A stretch of DNA of 64,000 bases from Owenia fusiformis (taxonomy: Eukaryota > Annelida > Polychaeta > Sabellida > Oweniidae): positions 36,238,538-36,302,537 of the forward strand of contig CAIIXF020000007.1 of NCBI GenBank assembly GCA_903813345.2. The letters run 5' to 3'. The translations under genes and the position numbers were made by a program. Numbering within the stretch: position 1 is the stretch's first letter; each line of letters begins with the position of its first letter. This document shows positions 50,701 to 62,700 of this stretch, in pieces. Below the pieces are notes generated by a model. That model saw nothing but the letters and a program-made list of their open reading frames with translations, was not told where the DNA came from and did no database searches.

Positions 50701-53700
50701 GTTTCTATGTAGTCCATATCTCCAGGTTTGCCAGTGTTAATGCTACTAGTGCTAGCTGAAGCATGTAATATACCGCTATTAACTTCTGCTAATTTGGCCT
50801 CTCGTTTGACTTTTCTCTCGATGCAACAGTTCAGCATTTGGAGTTTTTGGTGAATTAGGCTACACCCCATGTTTGGTATACTTTTATCTAACCTGAAATT
50901 ACAATAAAAAACAGTAATCACACGAAAATAGTAAACACAGCTCCTGTACTAAATATATGTAGAAACTATCTGATACACGAACAAAAGTTTTTCAATGACT
51001 GAGAACTTGGAAAATGGTGATGATTGATGACAGGTCAGAAAGACAAAACAAAATGACTGTGCAAACCACCATCATTTTTTAATTTTGATATAAGATGGGC
51101 TAAATCCCCATTGAAACGATGTTAAATAAAATATCTAAAATATGTTAAATCACAATCTGCATGTCATAAGATCATATAGTTGCTTGCTAAAGGCATTTTA
51201 CATATTTGGAAATATTTTACAAATCAAATATAATAGACTTTTGTGAGTTTTATTTCATTGAGCATGCTGGTATATACATGTACATGTAGTCTAAGCAATA
51301 CAAGTACTGCCATCTATTCATGTGTATAGCAATTAGTTAAATGCAAACTATTTCTCTTCAAAGTACAACAAAGTTTATACTTTTACATGTACTCACAATG
51401 GAATGTAGTAATTATTTTCCCATCTGTATCTCATCTCAAGCACAAACTCCTGCCACAGATGTGCTACTGCCTTAAGCCCTCCATAGCTATGGTGCACTAG
51501 ACACATACAAACTGCCAATTTGTGGGTAACACTTTCAACAGGGGCAGATTTCAGTTGGTGTAGAAGATGCTAAAAAAACAGTGGCGTATCAGACACATAC
51601 AAACTGCCCATTTGTGGGTAATACTTTCAACAGGGGCAGATTTCAGTTGGTGTAGAAAATGCTACAATACAACAGTGGTGTATCAGACACATACAAACTG
51701 CCAATTAGTGGGTAATACTTTCAACAGGGGCAGACTTCAGTTGGTGTAGAAGATGCTAAAATACAACAGTGGTGTATCAGACACATACAAACAGCCAATT
51801 TGTGGGTAATACTTTCAACGGGGGCAGACTTCAGTTGGTGTAGAAGATGCTAAAATACAACAGTGGTGTATCAGACATATACAAACAGCCAAATTGTGGG
51901 TAATACTTTCAACGGGGGCAGACTTCAGTTGGTGTAGAAGATGCTTAAATACAACAGTGGTGTATCAGACATATACAAACAGCCAAATTGTGGTATAATA
52001 CTTTCAAAAGGGGCAAATTTCAGTTGCGATAGATGCTAAAATACAACAGAACGTCACCCGAACATCACTTGGACGTGCCAACAAAAATTGTTCAGATTGC
52101 CAGGCATACACATTTCAAAGTTTTAAATATGGTAATTTATGGCCAATTAGAAACTGGGACCTAAAAGTGTTCACTTAAAGAGGTGTTCAGAATAAAGAGG
52201 TGTTCAGATATTTTTTTTTTTTTTTTTGTATTTGTCAAATTTATTAAAGTGTCCTGGGCATATATTAATACAAACATGTAGCTAAAATACAAATGGTAAT
52301 AAAATTCAAACGTATTAAAAGCATTCAATATTCTTACCCCAGGCCGTGTTCGGCCTATAAGACACTATGTATAAAACGATATTCATCAAAATTAACTGTA
52401 CAGTTTATGTTCTCTTTTTTTAAACATTTGGCCACAGGCCTTTGCCACATAAACAGCAATCTCATGATTTGACATCAAGATATAGAACTTCTCATCGTCA
52501 GTAAGTCTTTGAAAGTTTGTAATTTTATTCTGAACCTTGGAAAATAAATCATTTCTGATACTAGAATAAAACGGACATTTTAACAAGAAATGGTGTTCAT
52601 TTTCAATGGCATTAACATCACAAAAATAACACAGTCTCTCTGGAACTGACAGTCGTTCGTAACGCCCCGTTTCCAAACGTAGCGGAGCAACGCCACATCT
52701 CAAAGAGGCTAATGCTTTCCGGTCGCGAATGGAAATATGAGATGCTAGGTAGAATTCCGGTTGTAAATCCAGCTTGAAAGTTCTGTATGTTCTTAACTTA
52801 TTTCCTTGGCCTGCTGGGCGGTTTCCGTCGTTCCAAATGGTTTGTTGCCAGCTTTGGAAGACAATAGCCTCTAGTTCGGCAGATACGTGGCCAAGTGGAG
52901 AATCAAACGGAAGTGAGAGATATACAGGTTTTAATGCATACCTTTATCTCTGTCTCTATAGCAGTATTTTTGTTTTCTTCGCCCTCTGCAACTGGTACAA
53001 CCAGAGGGAGGTCAGCAGTCTCCACCTGGGCATCAGGGAATAAAAACTGAAAACAAAATAACATGTTTATAGCAAAATCTAAAACATACTTGATTAAACA
53101 GCCATCTTGCAAAAGGCAATTACAAAACCTCATAAAATCCTAAGAAGTAAAAGGTTTGACCTGGGAGGTATTGGTGGCCCAACTGAGCAGAGGCTAGCTT
53201 ACAATTAATTCACAAGGCCCCATAGAGTGAATATTTTACGAGGAAACTCACCAAAAGGATCTTATTGAGCAGCTCCCCTCTTATGGGTGCCTCCTCAGTG
53301 GTTTGGTGCTTAAGTCGTGTGCTGGCTTTAGACACTGCATTGGAAATGGATGTCATGGAGGACAACTTGTAACCCATGGCAGGCTTGGTTAGTTTGTCTA
53401 GGGCTTGTGTAGCTGGCAACTCTATGTAAAAGATATAACACTGGATAGAAAACTTGTATACAACGCAGGCTTAAAATTTTGATGTATTGATGAACAACCC
53501 AATTTTCAAAAAGTTGAAAAATGTGTTCACGATCATTTCTGAGCACTTACCAGACCTCAACAAACTGCATTGAGCTGAACATACCCCTGGGTTCACTTAA
53601 ATACATAAACCTTGTGCAATGTGCCTTAGCTACGATACAAAATAATCATGGAATCACAGGGTCTGCTTAGTACCTGGGCATTTAAATTCTGAAAACTTAA

Positions 53701-56700
53701 CGTATTGTCGGAATCTACCCACACCCCTTGCCCATATTTGGTTAAATGTACCTGTCTCTGAGTCGTCCAATGAGAAGTTTGGAAGCAACTGATCAAGGCT
53801 CTCTTTGCGTCGACATAATCTCAGGAAGTCACGTAAATACTCTCCTAAAATGTAAAAAACAAAAGCTCAGATTGCATCAAAGAATAGAATAAATATCAGG
53901 GGAATGCTCCCATCCCTTTATAGTTAGTTGACACATGTTAACTAAAAATACTGACCAACATCAATGACTTTCTTGTACAATATTCTGTTAATTAACAATT
54001 ACTTAGTAGCCTGGCCAGAACAAATCATGCCTCTCTATTTTCTCAATAACTTTCTCAATTTTGAATATTTTTTCATGAAGTTTTCACAGAATAAACTTTA
54101 AAGAATTCCTAACATACAAATTTTTTTATATGGTAAATGCCTCATTAATTTCATTGTTACAACCTTTTAAAAAATAATGTCATATTCTGTTGATGGGTCA
54201 TTTTTGTCGCCATTTGAAAGCATATTTTATCTCCATCAAGTATGACAATAAGCGAGTAGTAATGCCTTTTATGGGACGAGCAGTATAGAGGCTTGAGATC
54301 ATGAGGTCTTGAAATAGTATGGTGGATTTAGAACACTAAAAAAGATAAATGATCCCCTATCAAAGACTGCAATCAAATTTGTAGACCATATTAGGACAAA
54401 GCATAATTCAGATTTTTCGTATCTTTTTAGAAAAAATGGCGACAAAAATGACAAAAATATATATACGAAGTAAAACTTACCCATAAGGCACTGTGGATCA
54501 TCCGTGAGTTTGAGGCGCACAGACCACACAGGTGCTTGAAGCGGGTCAAGGTCACTGTAGTTCGCATTGTCAACCACCATTTCCTCTGATATACTAGGCC
54601 AGGTGGCAGCCAGGTGTAGCTCACTGTATTAGAGAATAAATCAAAATCAACATATACAGTATAGAGAGGTCATTGATTGTATAACATAAAATGTAATGAG
54701 TAAATTCAAATAGGTGAGGCAAATGTATATAGGCAAGGCAGTAGGCAAATGTGAATAGGTGAGGCAAGTGTAAATAGGTGAGGCAAATGTAAATAAGTGA
54801 GGCAAATTTAAAAAGGTGAGGCAAATGCAAATAGGTGAGGCAAGTGTAAAGAGATAAGGCAAATGCCAATAGGTGAGACAAATTCAAATAGTTGAGGCAA
54901 ATGTAAATAGGCAAATATAAATATGTGAGGCAAATGTAAATAGATGAGACAAGTGTAAAGAAGTGAGGCAAATATAAAAAGGTGAGGCAAATGCAAATAG
55001 GTGAGGCAAGTGTAAAGAGATAAGGCGAATGTATATAGTTGAGGCAAATGTATATAGTTGAGGCAAATGTACATATGTGAGGCAAATATAAATAGGTGAG
55101 GCAAGTGTAAATAGGTGAGGCAAATGTAAATAGATGAGGCAAATGCCAATAGGTGAGGCAAATGCCAATAGTTGAGGCAAATGTAAATAGGCAAGGCAAA
55201 TGTGAATAGGTGAGGCAAATGTAAATAGGTAAGGCAAATGAGAATAGGTGAGGCAAATCTAAATAGGCGAGGCAAATGTTAATAGGTGAGGCAAATCTTA
55301 ATAGCTGAGGCAAATCTAAATAGGTGAGGCAAATGCAAATAGGTGAGGCAAATGTAAATAGGTGAGGCAAATGTGAATAGGTGAGGCAAATCTAAATAGG
55401 TAAGGCAAAATCAAATAGGTGAGGCAAATCTAAATAGGTAAGGCAAATTCAAATAGGTTAGGTGAAGAAAATTTAGGTTAAATATTACATAATACTACAG
55501 TACTACAATTGAACAACCTTCTGGTTAAAAAATGTTTGAACAATATGTTTTCACAAAAATCACTTTCCTCGGAAGCCTAATGGCCAAGAGATTCTATTCT
55601 TTCATTCAACTATACAGGGGTGAAAAGGTGAACTGTGATAAAATCCAATTTCATAAGAAATCCCAACACACGACTTCAACTTATATAAGAACGAATATAC
55701 ATGAGACATATCACGCATAAGAAGAATTTATGTAAGCATGAGGGTTCAAGAAGTAAAACTATGAATATAGTTCAAGAAGTAAAACTATGAATATGAGCAC
55801 CTTTTTCCTTTTTGCGTCACTGAAAACACTTCAACAATCTATTAATAAGAGCTTATTCCCTAGAAGAGGTTCAGGTTTCTCTCACTTGTTTTCAACTTTG
55901 TTTCAACTTTGCTTCAGGTTGTAACAGATCTAGTCATCCTGGAGTTTATTAGTTTTTGGAAATTATTATTACTCTCTGGTTATAAGAAATTTTTTATTGC
56001 TTATAATGTTTGCATTCATATTCAACTATGACAAGAATATATCTCCATGTTTTAAAAATACATTTTACTGAAGCCAGAATTTAAATCTCCATGACGACAG
56101 AAGCATTCAAATGGAGGCTGGGTCAGCGAAACTGTGGTTCAAATGAACAAAACTCATTCCCTTTATTGTAAACCAGCAGTATCATTTTTTATTGTATGAT
56201 CTGTAAAATGAAGCCTTCTGATTGGTCAGTTTTTGTGCTGTACCAATCTGTATTGCTACTGAGATTGTCCCCGTTGATCATCTCCGTCGCAATACAGAAA
56301 ATATTGATACAGAGGGGACAATCTCAGTAGCAATACAGAACATCACACAATAAAAACATTATTGAATGAAATGATTCTGTATTGGCACTCGACTTTGTCT
56401 CGTTCCAATACAGAATTTCTCGAGCAGAATATATCCTGTATTGCACTTCAAATCATTCAATGACTTATAATATTGTTTCTGCAGTAAATCTGATTTAAAT
56501 AGTGTATCATAAATATTGGAGTGGGGATCAGATGACAGACTTTTTGGGTCACGGTTACTGCAGAAAAAATAAACAAACTTTTGTGTTGGGTTTTAGAGTC
56601 TATACTATATGCACTAGTGGGTTTAAAATCTGTACTGTACTCTATGGTGGGTTTTAGAGTCTATACTATATTCACTAGCGGATTTAAAATCTGTACTATG

Positions 56701-59700
56701 GTGGATTTTAGTCGAGTCTATACTATATTCACTAGTAGATTTAAAATCTGTACTGTACTCTATGGTGGGTCTTTGAGTCTATACTATTAGTCCACGGTAT
56801 GAAATTTCTAGGACGTCTAATTAAGGAGTTGGTGGCACCATATCTGCATAATGATATTTGAGCTTATATTTAGATACCTACATGTGTCCCGCGTTTTATT
56901 TTTGTATAGCCGTGATAAATACGGCGGGCTTTTAGGCCGAATAATGCATGTCATTATCAGAGGTCAAAAAACGTGTAAAAAGTTTTTCGTATTTTTTTCA
57001 TAATTTAAAGTACAAACATTAAAAGAAAATCACATGAAAATATTTTTAATATATACATCAAGTTTCTTGGCTATAATTTTGCGGTATGTGTTCCTTGAAA
57101 TACCTTATATATAAAAAATCAAGGTTTCAACATTTTATGTCGTTTTGGAGATATTGGTGAAGCAATCAATATATTGGCACCTTTATTACCTGTGAATAAC
57201 ATATGGTTATAATATGTCAGTTTTTTACTAAATTAGTTGTAATACATTTTGAGATATGGACAGCCGTATTCAGGGGTCAATTGCCAATAAAGGGAGACCC
57301 ATTGATCTTCCTTGTGTGATACCGTCTGCGATTGAAAATTGTTGCATATGGTTGAACATGAATTGGTTGCTTATATAAGAACCATATCTTCAACATTTGA
57401 CTACATGGATCTTTGAGAAATGTCGGCAATAATGTAAAGATGAATCGATGTAATGCATCGCAGTGACAAATATAATTGTTGTTATATTATACTGTTTGTT
57501 ACACATTAATAAAAAATCAGAATTCTGAAGTAACAAAACATGAACGCACAAGTGGAAATGGAAAAGGCACAGCAACAAATGGAATGTGTTCAAGAGTATA
57601 CTAATATAAAACATGCAAAATGCCAACGCATATTCGTTACATACACCGAACGCCGAATATGTACTGTCAATGGACTTTATGTTGGAAACTATAACAATAT
57701 GTCATACCATTCTTGGTGGTGACATAAGAAACACTAGCAATCCCAAAGTCAAACGTCTATCAACCCCTCCCGACCCACGAGCTAAGTATAAACATCATTC
57801 CCAGACCATTACACCAAGTAGCACATCATTATACTCGAGTCATTACAACACAAATTGAATAAAAATACAAATTGTGAGCCAATACTCATAAGAATACTAA
57901 TAGTATATTAGATATACAATATTTAGAATTTGGTCTTAATGCTTTGAGATAGATATTATAATTCGTTTAACGTTTAAAAATGTCAGCATCCCACTGCAAA
58001 CCTAAAGCCTTCAGTTTTAGCAATTTAATTGACAATGCCTAAAATAATCCCCACATCCTTCAGCATCTCGAGTACATAAACTTAAACGGTCGCAAAATCC
58101 AGAAACTATTCTACAAAAAGGAACACTGTTCATTAAACAAAACAGAATACCTCAAATAAAAATCAGTGACTATAGCATTTGGATTCACTCGCATAAACCA
58201 ATCCTCTCATGAAAGCTCTTATATAGAACTAATAATTCGTTTATAAATCACAGGTAATATTGCCTAACATAATGCATTCGCAAAAAAGTAACATCTCACA
58301 TGAAAAATCAAAAACATAATAGCCTCATGAATATACTCACAAACACGAATACCTCACATATTAATCGTAACTGATATAACAACTTCTTCAGTATAGTATA
58401 TTCCTCGCTTATTATGTGGTACTGTATAAAATGCACTCAAAAAACCTGATACTCCACATCACGCGGTACTAACTTCGACCGTTAATTTGAATTTTTGACC
58501 TACCAGGTGCTTGAAAATCAAGGATTGCGAGTCTCATACTGCACCGTTTTTCTTCAAACTTATACCATTAAAAGCAAAACAAAATTGCCTTTCTGTCGGT
58601 ACATTACTTGATTGTAAAGAGTCCCTCGTTCACGCAGCGTTTTGGTCCCCAGCTGTCGGAAGGCCTTCTTACAGCTGGGGACCAAAATGCCGCTGGAAGT
58701 AGGGTCTCTTATTAAGAGAATAATGTACCATCAGAAAGGGATTTTTGTTATGCTTTGAATGGAACAAGTTTGAAGAAAAACGGTGCAGAATGAGACTCAT
58801 AATCCTTGATTTTCAAACATCCGGTAGGTCAAAAATTCAAATTAACGGTCGAAGTTAGGATCGTGTGCACATAAAAACTTGGATTAATCAAACGTTATAG
58901 GATGCGCCTCACATAAAAAAAACAATATAGCATCACAGAGTGCATTATTTGAAAGGAATACCTTTTATAAAATTGCAAATATTATCACTACTACCCACCT
59001 AGTTACACAGACGTATCGTCAGTGTATCATGGCTGAACTACTTCCGGGATTTGAATTTGGTAAGATATTTTTATTTCTCGATTTACATCTACTTATAAGT
59101 CACGATGTGGATTATAATTTGGCTCGAAGTTATGGGAGATAATCTAGTTTGAGAATGTGTCGATGGTTTTAGGTTTGGTATGTTAACGAAGACGCATTTC
59201 ACATATTTAGTCCCTCGCTTTTGTTACACTGACGACCGGCATTAATATTGCCAATATTACACTGATATTGGTCGTTCGTCAGTGTAACAAAAGCGAGGGA
59301 CTAAATACCTGAATTGTGCCTTTGTTAACATATAAAACCTAAAACCATCGACACATTCTCAAACAAGACTATCTTCCTTAACTTCGAGGCAAATTATTAT
59401 CCACAACGTGACTTATAAGTAGGTGTAAATCGGGAAATAAAAAAATCTTACCGAAACCTAGTCCCGGAAGTAGTTCCGCCATGATACACTGACGATACGT
59501 CTGTGTAACTAGGTGGGTAGCAGTGATTATACAGAATATAGAATGAAGTTAAAAGAAACTTGTACTCCCCTAAAATAAAGTGTATGAATAGTACTCACAA
59601 TTAGCAACGACCCAGGGACAATGACTACCACTCCACATAAAACATTAACAATGATATTGAACTTCTTCACTACTTCTTCAGCATAGAATTTACTCAGAAA

Positions 59701-62700
59701 TGAGTAATACATGTTATTCAAGTATAAATTAAATTACCTCCTTCATATGTGACATATAATTTCACCCAGAAACTAGTTTTTCTAGCAATACCCGATATAA
59801 AGACAAAAGAGATATAGCCTGGGAGTAGCCATTTTGTCACAAATTCTATCCAAAATGTCATGAATATGTACGCACGAGTGCCAAATGCGAAAGACCAAAA
59901 ATGACAAAACATAGCAGGAAAATGAAATGGCTAAGATCTCATTGCCAAATGGAAAGAAAATCCAACTATCTCAAATCAATATACAACGTGAAAGGAAAAT
60001 GTATCTTACAACACTCACAACAATTCGTAAAAGTGCAATTCGCATGGCTTTGGCGACATAGAGTTTGTGCACAAATGAATAATGCCTGATTTGATAAAAA
60101 GTCACAAATTATAAAATGAAGTATGGCTTCCTAAAACTCGAATGGAAAGATCGGAAACGAGAGATGTTGGTTTGCTGAAAAAATTGAGAGAACCGGTCTT
60201 ACAAAAAATTATTCGATGTCGTCTTTAAATATCGGAGGCTCGTCTGAAAGATTGGATTTGTGCAACATTATAAATTTCTCCCAATTCCAATCGGGACTTT
60301 GCACGCGATGGGTGAGTTGATATGATTGATAGGGTCACACCTTGGAACAACGATACATATCGTGAACACAGATGATAAAATATAGATAGTCAATGAAATA
60401 AAATATAAATGAGTACCTTTAATTTAGTATAATTCACAATCTCGCCCTGCTGAATGAAATCGTCTCTAACGGTGTCACTCATCCATCACGAAGGTTGGTT
60501 TCTGGTTCTTATTAATGACAGTATGGCTCTCACTTATAAATTTACATTTAGAATAGAACGAACATTTGTCAAGTTATGATCGAAACAAAAACTAAATCTT
60601 GTCTTCGCAAGGGACAGTTCAAAAAACTAAATTACTATCTTGAATTTCACAAATCTTGCTCTACTGCATCAAATCGTCCTGAATATAGTCACTCGTCAAC
60701 CACGAAAGTTGATTTCCGGTTTCTTAATAAATCATTCTAGCGTTCTCATTTATAAAACAATCGATAATTAAAACTGAAATATATTATAATGCATTCAATG
60801 TTTACTTTCTTACAACATTCCATGGTTATTTTATTGTGGGAGCACAGCATTGTGACACTATGATATTTGCGACGCATTTGACTGCGCCTTCTTTATTCCT
60901 CGATGCAAATCATCTAGTTTAAAAATGTAAACATTCCAATACCAAAATTAGATTAATTATTTAATTGATACATCCTTTATATTTTTATTTGATTACGTTT
61001 TGAATATCATTAACAATAATCCGTTGTTTGACCCTTGAAAACGCAAGAAATATTTCCGTGAATATATTGTTTCTATAAGTACAAAACTAATATGTTACTA
61101 ATTATAGATTTTCTGAATATTTCGCATAATTTGGTCACATCTGCTCTGTCTTATTTTTTTCTAAATAATAAAACGTTGAAAAGTACCCTAGTGCAATGCA
61201 CTAATTGAAAAATGACATTTACGTTAAAATAGTATTATATTTCTATGTAATCCTAATCCTTTAAATTATATATAAGTTTCGATTTACAATTTGAGTCTCA
61301 TAAAATGCACTAAAATGCTCATGAAAAGTTTCACGTTTTTTGACCTCTTGTGATGACAGACATAATGCGACCCGAAAGCCTTAATATTTTTTACCAAATG
61401 GCATTTTAAAAGCATAAGGACATATGCCCCTCCCTAAATATCGGTTCAAATGTCGTTATGCATATATGGTGCCACGGGTTTGTAATATCTATGAGCCATA
61501 CCATGGACTATATATTCACTAGCGGATTTAAAATCTGTACTATGGTGGATTTTAGTCGAGTCTATACTATATTCACTAGTAGATTTAAAATCTGTACTGT
61601 ACTCTATGGTGGGTCTTTGAGTCTATACTATATTCACTAGCGGATTTAAAATCTGTACTATGGTGGATTTTAGTCGAGTCTATACTATATTCACTAGTAG
61701 ATTTAAAATCTGTACTGTACTCTATGGTGGGTCTTTGAGTCTATACTATATTCACTAGTAGATTTAAAATCTGTACTGTACTCTTTGGAGGGTTTTAGAG
61801 TCTATACTATATTCACTAGTGGATTTAAAATCTGTACTGTACTCTATGGTGGGTTTTAGAGTCTATACTATATTCACTAGTGGATTTAAAATCTGTACTG
61901 TACTCTTTGGAGGGTTTTAGAGTCTATACTATATTCACTAGTGGATTTAAAATCTGTACTGTACTCTATGGTGGGTCTAAGAGTCTATTCTATATTCACT
62001 AGTGGATTTAAAATCTGTACTGTACTCTATGGTGGGTCTTAGAGTCTATACTATATTAGATAGTGAGTTTTAGACAATAATCTATGGTGGGCTTTAGATA
62101 TACACTGTATTCAATAGTGAGTTTTAGACTATATTCTATGGTGGGTTTTAGAGTCTATACTACATACACTCTAGTCATTATTAACAATTAGAGAGACATC
62201 TATTGGCACTTACCTTACAGGGTCCTGGCACGCCCCAAATGGCAATGTCTCCAAGTCTGTCATCCCAACGTTTGTACCACTCCCAGCATCAAAATCTGAA
62301 AACATTTTATAGCTTTTAAATCTCCAAGACTACTCCATAATGTTTCCAAACCAATTTCCAACTTGCAGAGTTGCAGAGACAACTTTCACAAACCCATGGG
62401 GTCGGTATTTTTTCCGCCGTTTACCGTTTGGTATAATACATTATTAGTATACAAATAGTGACTGCCATTGAGGGCAATAGTGTAAATTATTTCCCTGAGG
62501 GAATATCCTCTAAAATGTACTATTCCCGAAGCCGCAGAGGGAATATAACTATCGAAGGGAAATAGTAAATCTATTTTGGGACACATGACTAGGTATTGAC
62601 CAATCAGGATTAGTGTTACATATTGCGTATATAATAATATTAGTCTTGCAGTTTATAGAACTTTCATGTAAAAGACCTCAGTGCAAGTATGCAATTAAAT

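Larger units (their letters stand above)
56788..61510. mobile_element. 4.7-kb DNA element with ~200-bp TIRs, TSD TAT
   Basis: TAGTCCACGGTATG at 56788 and CATACCATGGACTA ending 61510; the arms stay alike inward for about 200 bases (GTGGCACCATAT..., AGAGGTCAAAAAACGTG). TAT at 56785-56787 and 61511-61513. No transposase recognised. Contains a CAC MITE and a 545-bp palindrome, plus - strand exon-like hydrophobic frames (59580-59912) and ATGAGTGACACCG start-like segments at ~60482 and a decayed twin near 60690. Confidence 0.75.
56583..62160. repeat. ~60-bp minisatellite, split in two by a 4.7-kb insertion
   Basis: Unit TCTATACTATATTCACTAGT + GGATTTAAAATCTGTACTGT + ACTCTATGGTGGGTTTTAGAG. About 3-4 units at 56583-56787 and about 10 at 61511-62160. 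Rejoining after removal of 56788-61510 restores the phase. Confidence 0.93.

Noticed and set aside
54621-55370. 249- and 155-residue - strand frames rich in LPHLFTFASPI
   Set aside because: Translation of an 18-19-bp minisatellite in a RAB3GAP1 intron; several frames are open at once.
59580-59720. P2X-receptor-like TM2 (KKFNIIVNVLCG)
   Set aside because: Only a few residues resemble the GKF(D/N)IIPT motif; the key PT and the rest of the family are missing.
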